Notes: generated by a model not told the origin, from the sequence alone. A stretch of DNA of 64,000 bases from Populus alba (GCF_005239225.2 NC_133287.1:15543493-15607492); one strand, 5' to 3'. Counted from the first letter of the stretch, positions 32,869 through 45,709 are shown. Translations and numbers: made by a program.

Positions 32869-33983
32869 GGTCCTCCATTGAAAGGACTGTAATAAACAAA
32901 ATGTGATGGCGGGCCCTCATCTTGTGAAAGTGTGAGCGGTGTTATTCCACTTTATGATTTTAATTTTTAAAATACTTTTTTTTTCTTTTCAGAATAATAT
33001 TGATCAGATGAAAAAAGTAATAAGAAAAAAAAAAGTTGTATTTAGAGAATTATATTTTATCTTCGATTGCTTTAGATCTTTCACTTAAATATATGTTTTA
33101 AAAGATGTGTTTTCAAGGACTTGACTTGCCGAATTAAAAGTAATGTCTATGATAACTTTTTATGTAACTTTAACAGCGAAGTACTTATGTCATAAAACAT
33201 TAATGCAATGGTGCACTCCTAAAAAAGCAGTCTATTAGCATCTCTCCGATCCGTGGCAGATAAAACTAAAGTCGTTTGCTGATAAAAATTTATAATGGAA
33301 TTAACAATAGATAATGTCAATGTTAATAATAAATGCTAATTTTATTAGCAATAAATTATTAATTGTTGATTTTTTTAGTAATAATTTATTTGTTATTGAA
33401 ATTTAGTTACTTATTGTATAGATCAGCAATTAATATTGTGTTGCTGATCCGTTATTAATTAGAAATGAAATATTTGTTGCTGATTCGTTGCTGATTTATC
33501 CAATAATTATTTTTTAAAACATAATTTTTTTTCTATTTATTGAATTTCTTATAATTATTTATGGATAATTCAAAAATTATAAAAATATATATATAAACAT
33601 AAACTAATACTAGAAATTATTTTATCAACAATAATAAGTCAAATAAAAAAATATCATAATAAATTTTAAAATCATGTTAAACTTACATCAATACAGATAA
33701 ATCACAATTTAATAAATATGTTCTATCATAAAAATGGTAATTGAATATGGTGGTCGAGGCCTAGATTGATATATTGAATTAGATAAGAGATATGTATGTA
33801 TTGTTATTTGTGGAGCCACAAATGACGGCATAGATGAAGCCATAGGTGCCGATATATCTTGGTCCATATTTGATATCCAAGTTTGGTATTCCATGTTACT
33901 AAGAAATGTTTTGATAAAAGTCATCGCCTGCGGTAGTGATAAAATATGACCATCTCTTTTCTTTTTTTTTGCTATTTCAATGC

Positions 33984-34770
33984 CTAGATTAATGAACTTG
34001 GAGGTGTTGACTCCATTATATAGGATTGTGATGAAGCACTCGTACTGACCATGGATTGTGGCATACCAAGTGCACTATATATTCTACCATTTGTAACTTC
34101 TCCTGTAGTCACACACCAAGTTACTTCATCAAATAAAGGATGATTTTCTCGATCAGTTCCATGTCTTGAAATCATCTTTTTTATATATATAATTCTCCTA
34201 CAATAAAATTAAATATAATTATAAATTCATTTTAATTTTAAATAATAATTAAATTACATAAATAAAAATATTTATAACAACTTTTTTAGACTTGTTATCT
34301 ATGAAGGTTTCATGTTGTTGACACTCTAACGCAACACCAAAAACACATCATCCCATAAAGGTTCTTTTCCACCTGCTTTTTCTTGCTATCAACCAACAAA
34401 AATATTAGAAAATCTAAATATAAAATTTTGAAATTCATTGTAACAAATAAAAAAATTCCTTACCATGTTAGTTCAATATGATGCAAATGACACTGTACCT
34501 CTAAAATAAATGCTTAATTTACCATTTGTTTCAATTAGCTGATTATTTCTTGCAGATTTTAATCTTCTTTGAAATTTAGAGATGGATCAAATATCTTTAA
34601 TCATTTGATTCCAATTGTCATTATTTATCAAAATTGGACCTTTATTAATGCAATTCATGATATTTGTGGTATTTCTGTCTGACATAACTTTCTTACGAGC
34701 TCGAGTCAACTGCTAGTTCAAAGCAATTACAGTCTTATCTTCCTAAATTTTACAAACAATTGGTTCATCA
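33984..34770 (-). pseudogene. Plant Transposase_24 (Ptta/En/Spm)-like remnant inside the CACTA element
   Basis: Pieces in order on the minus strand: SARNNQLIETNGKLSIYFRG with TVSFASY (34480-34570), KKAGGKEPLWDDVFL (34345-34390), and HPLFDEVTWCVTTGEVTNGR with IYSALGMPQS (34060-34140). They resemble the C-terminal half of the Transposase_24 family: GS-S-A near the start, GREPTL-E-F in the middle and W-VVGG-KGR-YGLG at the end. Stops and frame changes separate them, so it is dead. Confidence 0.5.
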
Positions 34771-35233
34771 TCCTTGAAAAATGAATATTTTTTCTACCAA
34801 AGAAACAAAGACAAAGCTCAATATAATTATTAACTAACTACTATAATTATTTTTTTCTACCAAAGAAACAAAACAAAGCATAGACAACCAGTAACCAAAA
34901 ATATGAACAAAAACATATTATTAAAATGATAACTTTTTAACTACATCATAACATTCGATGTTAAGAGATTTTTTGTTTTTGTTCCATAAGATACTTGGAA
35001 GCAAATTCATGCTAGTGGCTTGTAATTATCCATTTCAAGCCTATGTTCTTTGTGTGTTTTTGTTTAAAAGACAAGCTGCAAGCTAGAATATTAATAATTT
35101 AATTAGGACATGGAGGAATCTATTTGCAGTGGGTTGAGGAGCTTTAAAAACAATGTTTTTTTTAGTACTCTTACTACAACACAACACAACGCTAGCTTTT
35201 TAGCAATACTCTTGTTTTTATATGCTTTTGTTC

Positions 35234-35265
35234 TCACACACACACACGTGTGCGTGTGTGTGTGT
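35234..35265. repeat. (CA)n/(TG)n inverted dinucleotide repeat
   Basis: CACACACACACAC is followed at once by GTGTGCGTGTGTGTGTGT, giving a self-complementary stretch inside the CACTA element. Confidence 0.85.
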
Positions 35266-36845
35266 AGAAAATGGAACCAATTAATCTGCATGAGGTCATT
35301 CCATTATTTATGAGGTTGATGTGTGAAGTGTTAATATATATTAAATGCTGGTGAACACATAATTATGTCTAAAATTAAAGTATAAATATATAATCTCATA
35401 CCTTAAACATGTAAATAACATTTTTTATGCTCTGTTCTGCTTTGATCAACACAAAACCTAACCCCCCCTCTTTTTGTATATTTGTTTTTCATACCTTACC
35501 TAGTTAATAAATTTAAAAAGAAACACATTACATTATATTAATAATTAAAAATATTAGCATATGATGATAGCCATGTTTAATAAGTAATTTGTAAAAAAAT
35601 GAATAAAATTATTCATCTCGTCAATAAAATTAGTTAATAAAATAAAATATATTCTCTCTAAATTACAAATAAAATCCCTCAAATATAGGTTTTCTAATTA
35701 TACTTGTCTTAATTTGTTGTACCATATTCCTTGCAAGATGATTCCGTTGTAGCACAACAAAGAAATTAAAAAAGTAAAAGTAGGGTTATTGAAAAATGAC
35801 GTCCTTAAATTACATATTCATGGAGAATATTTTAAGAGAGAGTGACAAAAGATAAAGTGGGTTTTTGAAAAAAGGAAGAAAAGGACACATTGATGAGGTT
35901 AGGATTTTTAATTTAGAGAATGAAAGTTTTGTCTGATTTTGAGATCAGTAATCATTTCTAGTGTGAGGTTTTCTATTGTTATTTTTTACAAGATATACAT
36001 GTACCAATTAATTATTAACGCGTTATATATATATAAAAATCAAATTCTATTCTTTTCTTTTTATCAGCACAAAGACTTTTTTATTATTGTAAATCATGTG
36101 CCTCCGTATTAGTAACGGATAATTCGTTGCTAATTTTTAATATATTAATTTATTTTTACTAACTGATTTTATGTTGCTAAATCCGTTACTAATATTAAAA
36201 AATTAATATATATGTCATCCGTTACTAATTTATTGCTATATTTGCATCTGAAATATTCCGTTGATAATTTTCGATGCTATTGATTTTTTTTTTTAGTAGT
36301 GGTGGTAATAATATATGGTTTATAATATATAATCTCTGATATAAAAATAAAATAAAATTGTGATTCATTCTGTTCATAAAATTTACAATATTTACCAATT
36401 CAATGTGAAGTTTGTAATAAAAAAAAGTATATAACTTGTATTTTTAAAATAAAGTAAAAGATATCTAGGCATAGTCTAATATTTTTTTGGTGTATTGTTT
36501 TTCTAAAAAAAACAAATATTAAGAAGGTCCATTTTAAAATTCCTTGTTTTTAAGATTTTAATAAAAATTGAAAAAACATATTAAATAAGGTTAGTTTAAT
36601 CTCTAAAATAAATAATGAAGTGAGAATAATTAAAAAAACAAAAGAAGAAGAAGAGGAGGAGGAGGAGGAAACAACACCACTCTAAAACAAAACATGTAAG
36701 AGTATATAATGCAGTTATCAACCAGCCAAACACTGAATTTTCCTCGTTAGTGCTGGAAAATGTGATTCAAGAACGGGTCTGTGGTGGTTTTTATCTTTTT
36801 TCTTTTTCATTTTTTTTTTTGGATGGGTAATGAATTTTTTTTTGT

Positions 36846-36847
<2 letters not shown>

Positions 36848-36902
<55 letters not shown>
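36848..36902. repeat. Compound (TA)n(GA)n microsatellite
   Basis: About 16 TA repeats run directly into about 11 GA repeats. Confidence 0.95.
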
Positions 36903-36903
<1 letters not shown>

Positions 36904-37619
36904 TAAAAAAAAAAAAATCTTCATTAGCACTTGAGGTTCACTTTTCCCGGAAAAATGTACAGAGTGCACAAACAGTAAAACAAATATACTTATAACCTTA
37001 AGTAACACAGTCCTGACAGATCAAAGCAAACAGTGTCTATGTCTCGCAACTCATGCTAAACTCAAATAAACAACAAACAATAATAAAAAAATTTATGCAT
37101 TTTAGTTGTAAAGAAAAAGAAATGAAAAAAAATACAAATAATTGATCAAGACAATCCAACCATAATATGTTTATACATGCTGCATCATGTGAAAAAGAAC
37201 ATGATTGCACATCTAGTTTGACAACAAATTACTAGATTTGACTACCAAAAAACATCTCACGCGTATTATTAATGGTATGGGCACCACCCACTTACTATAG
37301 TATGTGAAACATGTACCAACAATTTTTTAATTAAAAAATACAACGTGAAAATTATAATCATCTTTCATGGTTCTTTTAATTAAACAACATATTAATATAA
37401 TTTTATTATTGCAATCCATAGTAATTTATGGATAGAACTATAGCAAAATCTCCATGGCTAAGCTTTTTGAACGAAAAATAATCTTGTTTAGAATTCAAAG
37501 ACATGGTGGGTGCCCATAAGGTTCAATTATCTTTGCACGTGGAATAGAAAATTAAAACTAGTTACGGATTCACGCTTTGATCTAGGTTAAATATTTTTAT
37601 TATTTATATATAAAAAAGT

Positions 37620-37646
<27 letters not shown>
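37620..37646. repeat. (AT)n microsatellite
   Basis: About 13 AT dinucleotides. Confidence 0.9.
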
Positions 37647-37651
<5 letters not shown>

Positions 37652-39029
37652 CTTTTTCAATATATTTTTATAGTCTAAGAAATTTAAATGCAAATTAAAA
37701 TTAATGACATCTAAAAATAAAACTTGAAAAATCAAGAGACAAATATAGATAAAGATATTTAATCTCGTAATATGAGATATACCCGATCATGTTTGCTAAT
37801 TTTTATTTATTAAAATATTTTTTATTTAATCAAACGATAATAAAAGTAGACAAATATATTAAATTGATTGAATAAGATAAAAAGAAAATATGAATAATAT
37901 GCAAGGTTACATATATTAGAAGTGTCATATGAAAATAAACATTTTTATTTTAAAAAATATAGTTCATCTTTATAAAAGATAAAAAAAAAAAAAATCATAG
38001 ATGAATTAAAAAAATCTCTTTAAAAATTAAGTGCATGACCAAAAATTCACCATCATTTAAAAAAAATTTCTAAACAAAATAAAAGAAATAATGGGTATTA
38101 ATATAAAAATAATTAAGGTTTAACAAAAAAAATTTAAAAGAAAGAAGCATTAATTGAAATAAAAGAAATTAGAAAAAAAAAAAGTTAGGCTCTAATGGGC
38201 CTAGCTTGCCTGGTCCATTTCATCAGAGCCTGCGTGACGAGGTCCCTTTTTTAACTGCACCTGGAGCAAATAACATATCCTCCACCCTATTTTTTTGAAA
38301 AAAAATCAGACAACATATCATTTGTTTTTTTTCATATTCCAACCATTGCAGTGCTGAAAAATCAGTCTCAAGATTCTTTTGACCCAAAACTCTTTTTTTA
38401 TTCAAAACACCTAAGAAATCATGATAAACATATCTATAACTCAAAAAATGCCCCAAAAAACTGAACTCAACTCGAAATAAAAAATCAACACAAGTTTAAA
38501 TATGTTTTTTCACGTACTTTCAAGGAATTAAAAACACCTAATATGAATTCCATTCATCAAATAAAATAATTTGACACAAATATCGTCCATTTTGATGATC
38601 TAAATCAGTGTTAACAACCTGTTTCTTTTTCTACTGCCGATATTCCTGCGATCTCTCTCTCCTCTCCCAACAGGGACCAAAAAATAATAAAAATGAAATT
38701 TTGTACCAAAATGAAATTAAAAAAATATTGAGAAACTGAAATTGTATAATTTGCGTAATTTATTAAGTTGAAGGATCAAAGTGCATCTTTTTCAAAACTC
38801 ATGGCTCACCGATCATGTTTGCCGTGTTTTTCATTTTGGTCTCACTTCTTTTAACCACACTATTTTATAAGAATTCAAAATCAATTGCTCTTTAAGTAGG
38901 ACTAAATTGCCCAAAAAAGTTTGAAGACTAGATTGAAAAGATACAAAATTTTACACAATTCATCCATAGTAAAAATATGAGAGGATGAACAGTGGAGGCA
39001 ATGCACAGTGAAAATACCATACCATTTAG

Positions 39030-40200
39030 ATTATAGACTGGTTAGGTGCCCGCACTACGCCGAGGGCCAACTTTTTTTGGCATAAAAAAATTATCAAAAA
39101 AAGCTAAAACTCAAGAGCTTTTGAGTTTAACTGCAACGCCAAGTCCAAAAGCATTGATTGTGGCTGTAATGCTAGGGCAAAGACCCTTGGGTCTGGATGC
39201 TAGACTCAAGAGTTACGGGTCCAGACACCGAACCTAAGAGCCTTGGGTTGGTCTGGCCCAAGTTTTTATAATTTTTAATCTCTTTAAATAAAATTTATGG
39301 TTTTTCTTCGATAGTAATAATATTTTTTCTCAAATTTATTAACGATGATGATGATGATGATCATAATAATTTTACCATTCAAATCAAATTTATGGTTGTT
39401 TTTCAATATTGATAATATTTTTTTCAAATTTATTAATTATTATATTAATAATAATATTAAATTTGTCTGACTCAAGTTTAAGTGGGTGTGGCTGTAAAGC
39501 CACACCCACGAGCTTTGGGCCCCTCTTAAACACCAGACCCTAGAGCTTCGCGTTTGGATATAATACCAGACCTAGAGTCCTCGGTTTGGACACCAGAACC
39601 TAGAGTCTCGGGTCTGGCTGCGATGCTTGACCCAAGCACTTGGGGTGTGGTTGTCATGCCTGACCCAGGCGCCTAGGGTATGACAGTCATGTCTGCCCCT
39701 AATGACTGGGTGTCTGGCAATCATGACATGCCCCAATGCCTGGGGCTGATAGTTTTGTCATGCCGCAGTGCTTGGGGCTTGACAACCTTATCATGTCCTA
39801 GCAAAATTCAAACTAACTATTTTGACTTAAATCATTTTTTTAATGTCAAATGCATTCCATAAAAAAAAAATCTTATCCCTATTGCATGCTTAGTAATCCA
39901 AATTATAAAGCCTCGAGTCCAAGCACTAGATTCAAAAGCCTTGAGTCTGGCTGGCATGTTTGACATGAGTGCATGTGGTCTGGCTACTCTATCTGACCTA
40001 GGTGCCTAGGGTATGGTAGCCATGCTTGACCCCATTGTCAAGTGTGTAACAGTCATGTCATGTCCCAACGCTTAGGCCCTTACATTTTTACCATGCCCTA
40101 GCAAAATTTGAACTAGCTATTTTATCCCAATTCATTATTTCAAAGCTAAATGCATCTCATGGAAAAGATAATCCCACTCCCCATTACATTTTTAACAAGT
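39030..40200. repeat. Degenerate ~40-bp repeats with a duplicated ~300-330-bp block
   Basis: Short degenerate units of the form CCTNGGGTCTGG-NNN-GCTNGACCC recur through 39030-39260 and 39470-40080. On top of this, a larger block is duplicated. GCGCCTAGGGTATGACAGTC (39670) recurs as GTGCCTAGGGTATGGTAGCC (40003). TAGCAAAATTCAAACTAACT (39800) recurs as TAGCAAAATTTGAACTAGCT (40100), both followed by AATGCAT and CCCCATTGCAT-like text. No coding potential. Confidence 0.7.
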
Positions 40201-40434
40201 TTCTTTGACAAGGATAATTTCGTCATTACACTACTTCAATCCACAGTAATATGTGTCTAAATAAAGAGTAATAGAGGCACCAAACCTTTTTAGTATATTG
40301 AATAATAATAAAACTAACTAAATAAATAGGACTGATTATCTTTTTGTAGCAATCTTGTCATGGTCGTTCCATCACAGTAACTAGCACTTTGAATTTCCAT
40401 CTTCACAGCATAAGTAATCAACAAAATTTGATAC

Positions 40435-40610
40435 ATATTTTAAAGTGTTTTTTAATTAGAAATGTATTAAAATAATATTTTTATTATTTATTTAAATTTT
40501 ATTTTTTGCATGAACATATCAAAATGATATAAAAACACTCAAAAAATTAATTTGAAAAAAAAAATCAATTTTTGATGGAAAACAGGTTCAATCTTAATGT
40601 TAAACACGCA
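40435..40610. repeat. Copy of the ~200-bp A/T-rich interspersed repeat
   Basis: Good copy: AAAGTGTTTTTTAATTAGAA, ATGTATTAAAATAATATTTT, GAACATATCAAAATGATATA, AAAACACTCAAAAAATTAAT. Confidence 0.65.
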
Positions 40611-40979
40611 CCTAACCACACATGTTGCTGACATGTTCTTTTATTTTGTATTTATTTAATTTTAATTGAAGATAATTCTCTTAATTATTTAGATAGTGTT
40701 TAGTTACTGTTCTGGGATAAAAGAAACATAAATAATGGAGATAAATGAGACAAGAAGAAAAAAAAAAAGATTGAGACAAAATTGTGTTTAGTAGTGATGT
40801 ATAAGACAAATTTATTGTTTTTGTGTCCTATTTGGTTATGGTTAATAAAACAGAAAAATTTTTTTTTACCTTTAATATATATCGTTATCAAATTTTCAAT
40901 TTTTTTAAAAATAATTTGATATTTTTTTTACTTTAGTTTATATCGAGTATTGAAATTAATGATATTATAATAACCCTAG

Positions 40980-41340
40980 TTATAAAACCAAAATTGACTT
41001 GATGGGTTGATTTAAGGTTTAAACTGGTCCGAGATTAAAAATAAAAGAATTGACTCGACTTGACCCAATAAAAAACTCAAGTCAAATCAAGATAAAACAC
41101 AGATCAAAAACCCGTCAATTTTTTTTGAAAAAAAAAAACTAAAATCTTTGGGTGAGCTGAGTTAACCCTCTCAACCCATAACTTAAACCTTCCATTGGCT
41201 CGACTCCCGAATCGAGTTTTAAATTATGATAATATTCATTTTTAACCACGTGTTTACTTAAGTTAACTTGTATTGATCCTCCTGATCTGTAACCTGAATC
41301 TTTTATTGGTTGACCCTGAGTCAGGTTTGAAATATTTTAT
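40980..41340. repeat. Interspersed repeat rich in GACCCAA/TCGAGT words
   Basis: GGTTTAAACTGGTCCGAGA, TTGACTCGACTTGACCCAAT, GAGTTAACCCTCTCAACCCA and GGCTCGACTCCCGAATCGAG. Similar word content recurs at 43020-43250 and, more GC-rich, at 53885-54150. It is probably one family of old transposon fragments. Confidence 0.4.
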
Positions 41341-42089
41341 GAGATAATATTTGATTGGACAATATACATAAGTTTTATCCTTTTAAAAGTAAATACATAA
41401 CCACATATCTTTTTCTTTCTATTTTTTTAAACAGTAATCAAATATTATATTAAATAATAATAATATTTTAAAGAATTATAAAAATCTTCTAAAAACATAA
41501 CATGCATTTGTAATCAATTTCAACCCTTTCTGTTCCATATTCTTCATCCAAGAGAAGCAAGGTAAGTCCCAAGTAAATCAAAAAAGCCTCCTCTGGGAAG
41601 AAAATTGTGGTGGTATATCTTAAAAGATTAGGAATAAAAAAACAGAAAAATAAATCTATGTACAGTTTTGCTATGCAAATATCAATTATTTTAATAATAA
41701 AACACATAAATTTTATTTTATTTTATTTTATTTTATTCAATTAATATATTTACCATATCAGTTAAAGAATATGGTAAACTTATCTTTTTAATTACCATGT
41801 CAATTTTTAGATTAAAATACATTAATTTTTTTTTACTCTTTTCAGGGCTACTAGAAACTTATATAATTATTAATTTTAAAATTTATAAGAATAATAAAAA
41901 AATATATAAGTTGCCCTGAATATTATAATAAATCCTAAAAAAAAAAAAATACTTGGCATCCTGAAAATTGCTTGACCGAACATGCTCAGCCTCATCTTAA
42001 CACAGTTAAAAATTATTTGTACAACTCAGTATTTTGCTGCTTCTGTATTTTCTTCTTTTCGAGATTCTAAATTACCATGGGCAGTGCTT

Positions 42090-42275
42090 TGGCACTGTAT
42101 TTGTAAAAATATTTTTAAAAAATTTATTTATTTTTATTTTAAATTAATATATTTTTAAAGTTTTTAGATTATTTTGATATTTTAATATCGAAAATAATTT
42201 TTTTAAAATAAAAAATATTATTTTAATATATTTTAAAATAAAAAATATTTTAAAAAACAATCAATATCATCTTAG
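42090..42275. repeat. Copy of the ~200-bp A/T-rich interspersed repeat
   Basis: CTGTATTTGTAAAAATATTT, TTTTAAATTAATATATTTTT, TAGATTATTTTGATATTTTA, AATATTATTTTAATATATTT, AAACAATCAATATCATCT. Confidence 0.65.
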
Positions 42276-42584
42276 CTTAGCTTGGAAAGAAAAGAAGAAG
42301 AAAATTGCTGTGATTTTTCTTATTTAATTGCAGGTATAAAATATTAAACTTTTACTTTGCGGTGAATATCCGGGAGGAGAAATCATACTGGATATAATTG
42401 AATAAAAAAGGGTGTGTGGATGTATTTGTTTTTGCAGTTAAATATGTTTTTTATTTAAAAAAAATAAATTAATGTCTTTTTAATTGATATATTTATCTTA
42501 AAAATAAAAAAATTATTTACTATACTTTTAATTAAAGAATATTTTATGAAAACACAATACTGCATTATCAAAAACACACAATGA

Positions 42585-42779
42585 CACCCGAGATCTTGAT
42601 CTAGCGGTGAAAGAAGCTTGTTCCCTCTCTCTGCATTTGGGTTCAAATTTTATTGTGCACGTTTGTCATCCCCGCGGTACCTTACATGTTCACCGGGTTT
42701 ACAGGATATTCAGTGGACCGTGTGATTAGTCGTGGTGCGCGCAAACTAGCTCAGACACCAATGTAAATAAAAAAAAAAA
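42585..42779 (+). mobile_element. tRNA-derived SINE with target-site duplications
   Basis: The head GAGATCTTGATCTAGCGGTG (A-box-like) is followed by GGGTTCAAATT (B-box-like) about 45 bp on. The body contains CAGTGGACCGTGTGATTAGT and CGTGGTGCGCGCAAACTAGC, and it ends with a poly-A tail. A 14-bp direct duplication AAAACACACAATGA flanks it (42571-42584 and 42780-42793). Sequence style matches the Salicaceae SINEs I know; the exact subfamily was not checked. Confidence 0.85.
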
Positions 42780-43389
42780 AAAACACACAATGAGTGTAAC
42801 TCGTCTCGCAATCCTGCGCGTTACCAAATTTAATAGACTATGCTATTTGCAACAATAATGTAAACGACGTAGCATGCCCTCTGGAGAGAGACTTCCTGTT
42901 AGATTTGTGCTTTTAGGAAGTTTAATGGTGGCAAGATCGAATTCCACGTGGAAACAAATCCAATCCAGTTTTAAAAAAAATAATTGAAAGAGATTGAAAA
43001 AACACTGTTTATATCATTGATTTTAGACCCAGTCCTCTTTAATACCCGGATTTTAAGTTTTGACCGAGTTGTTCGGGTTATTTTTTTAAAAAAATATTAA
43101 AATAATATCATTTTAATAATAATAAAAAAACAACAGATTACAACCAGATTTTTAATCAATTCGTTAAGATAGTCGAGTCACATAAATTTTTTTTTTCCTA
43201 TTATTTTTTTAACCCGATTCCGTTTCTAAATGCTAAAAGACAAACCTTTCAGCCAAGTATATTTATATTTTTTTGGGTTGGCTTTTTGTAATTAATATAT
43301 GATTTAGTCTTTTTAATAATTTAAATATGATCTTAATAATAATAATAATAATAATCCACTATCTACCTATTGGCCGCGCGAGCTCAAAA

Positions 43390-43476
43390 GAAATATCTTG
43401 CTGACATTACCCCGAAGATATTATCATTTATCAGCATGTGCTGACGTGGCAACGTTCTGTTGAATCTGACACGTGT
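43390..43476 (+). promoter_or_regulatory. Evening-element-like and ABRE/G-box sites upstream of the COR27/28-like gene
   Basis: GAAATATCT (43390-43398) and AGATATTAT (43416-43424, reverse) each differ by one base from the evening element AAAATATCT. ACGTGGC (43444-43450) and CACGTGT (43470-43476) have ABRE/G-box form. They lie 230-320 bp before the first coding exon. Arabidopsis COR27/28 are known clock- and cold-regulated genes with evening elements, so the promoter looks retained although the coding part is damaged. Confidence 0.45.
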
Positions 43477-43709
43477 AAAAGCGTTGCCATGCCTCCGTCC
43501 GCTCTCTTTTTCTGTTTTCCTAAACAAGAAAAATTAATTCGGCCTCTTTCTCTCTTTTTCTCTAATTAAAATCCAGCGAAATTAAAGGAAAACGATTTTC
43601 ACATTTACTGTCTGAGATTTTTAAAAAATAAGGCGTAAAAAAGAAAACAAACGGTTAACGGATAAATGTAGGAGGGGAATCTCAGAGGGGACATTCCATT
43701 ACCGGATCA

Positions 43710-45709
43710 GATGAAGAAGAAGAATAGTGAGTTGACTCGGACGAACCGGAATCCTCTGGTTTAACCGTTGACAATGCCAATGCAAGACCGGTAACTTTAC
43801 TCGCTCTTAATTTATTGGTTTCTTTGGAAACGAACTTAAGGATCACGTAGAAAAGCTTGTGCGTTTATCCTTGATTTGCAGCGGTTATTTGTTTTTGCAG
43901 GATATGTGAGTTTTTGATATTTTTAATTTTCCGTATATAATTTATTATCTAATTTTTGTTAGAGTTTCATTTCAAAAAACATTCAAATTTTACGCCAGGA
44001 AGAGAGAAAGGAATTTTTTTTTTCCATGATGTCAGATTTTGGAAATTTGTTAGCGAGTTAATTAATTTCCTCAACTCGTTGTTGTTGTTGTAGCTTGTGT
44101 TTAACGTGAAAATTAGTGTTAATCATTCGTAATTAGCTGATTAGTTCTTGTGTTCTATTCTTTTTCTTTTTTTAATTTTATTTTTAAAGTAGGGTCAGGG
44201 TCCATCTGCTGCGTGGACAGTTGAGAAACATAGGTTGTATCTTGATTCATTAGAAGCTTCATTTGTTAATAAGCAATTGCGCCATTCCTTTAGTTTGCGT
44301 TGTTGGTGGCGAGAGATGGGAGGGAGGCCGTGTTCATCGCAACCCCAGGTTAGCGGATTTAAATCTTGGTATTTCAACTCTCGAATTCCCTTGCTTTCGG
44401 AGATTAATTTTTTTTTTTTATATGTGCTCCTTGGTTATGTTTCAGTTCATGGTTCTGCGACATTGTAGATGGGAGAAGAAGATGAATGAGCCATTGCTGG
44501 AAAGTACAGCTGACTCGAGGAGACAACTCGGTGGACAAACCGGTGGGAGGCGGCTCATCATGATCTTCAAGGACACGTTGCTTCTTGTGGCGGGGGGATT
44601 CGTGTAAGGGAGAATGCAACTGTCTCCTGTGGATTGGCAAGAAGTTCAGAATAACACTCCATGTGCTGCTTATGCTATCAGAATTCTATTGGCAGCACCA
44701 TAGGTATCAATTAGTTTACAGTTTTATCTGAAATTTCTCTATGTATGTATTCTCATCCGTTAAGGATTGCCTAGTCGTACTACAAATCGACTAGTTGCCT
44801 TGTTGCATAACAGTTGTGCAAGGACCTGCATCATTATCGTGTCTCGTCCTCTGTTATATCAGACACATGGAGTCAATCAAACACGCTTGTCATGGACACT
44901 TGCAGTTGCCCATGTGAACTTATGTTTTATTCTTTGGCAGATTAGGAAAATGAACTGCGAATGTTTTTGTGTTCATTACTCACGGCGCCATGACATTCAC
45001 TGCTCACCTTGTGGACAATGTAATTGACTTTTCCGGTTTCTCTTATTTTACACTGATCTTTGGCTACAACTCTGACATGGATAAACTTTTTGTCTGTTTT
45101 AGTGTTTTATGTCAATGTTCAAGGAAGGGTAATCACCCCCCCCCCTCTCATTTCGGATCATGTGGACTCGGAAGCAAAAATTTCAGCAGATGCAATAGTT
45201 CTGTCTGTGTGGAGCGTAAATGGCGCGTGCTTTGATTTCTATAAACTCTATACTTTTAGATGCGAAGTGCTACTGACAGTTATGGAACAATGTTGAGTTG
45301 CTCTCACGAGTTGCAAAACCTTATTGGCTATATTGTTGAACAAATTAGTGTTTCTGATTGCAGCGAATTATTGTTCTTGCTGAATTGTTTGGTTCCATGC
45401 AGAAGTCTCGGATCAGAACTTTGTTGAAGAACACCAAGGAGAGGAGCTGACCTGTATCCACATGTTGAAAAGATCGGGGAGATCTGGAGCGGGGGCTTCA
45501 AGGAATGATAAGAAAATTTGACCATTGCTGTTCTGCTTGTTAAGTGGTGATCTACAAACTTGTTAAAGTCTAAAGCAGAGGTCCTGGAATTTTGTGAGCA
45601 TGGAGTCTCATTTTTGTCAACTCTATCTTCCCCTTTCAGGTTGTGCCATTGACAACAAAGTCTAGTACAAGAAATGCTTCAACTGTCAGTCAGCTAAGTT
45701 CGAGAAAAG
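43710..45709 (+). pseudogene. Degenerate COR27/COR28-like cold- and clock-regulated gene
   Basis: COR27/28-type proteins are small plant nuclear regulators of clock and photomorphogenesis. Recognisable exons: 43710-43790 (KKNSELTRTN, then a frame change to ESSGLTVDNANARP); 44193-44348 (AAWTVEKHRLYLDSLEASFV, the family signature); 44446-44607 (FMVLRHCRW and NEPLLESTADS, then divergent to a stop); about 45403-45508 (VSDQNFVEEHQGEE); 45640-45709 (VVPLTTKSSTRNASTVSQLS). Most junctions keep GT/AG. Damage: frameshift in exon 1, early stop in exon 3, and no donor after ASRND in exon 4. Family from memory of conserved motifs; pseudogene status from the breaks. A truncated protein from a later start is possible. 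Confidence 0.6.

Larger units (their letters stand above)
33214..36301. mobile_element. CACTA (En/Spm) DNA transposon, decayed, 3088 bp
   Basis: The left end starts CACTCCTAAAAAAGC. The right end, read in reverse, starts CACTACTAAAAAAAAAAATC. The 3-bp target duplication GTG is found on both sides (33211-33213 and 36302-36304). Subterminal regions carry many short copies of ATCCGTTACTAAT and TTGCTGATCCGTT-type words (33280-33510 and 36105-36270), as expected for transposase binding sites. The interior has remnants of an accessory protein but no usable transposase. Confidence 0.85.
36302..38990. other. AT-rich intergenic DNA with microsatellites, no gene seen
   Basis: Contains GAA/GAG runs (36640-36670), (TA)n(GA)n at 36848-36902, (AT)n at 37620-37646 and poly-A/T stretches. 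The frames in this block are low-complexity. Confidence 0.5.

Noticed and set aside
36718..37008. 96-codon minus-strand frame
   Set aside because: Mostly translation of the (TA)n(GA)n microsatellite and poly-A runs.
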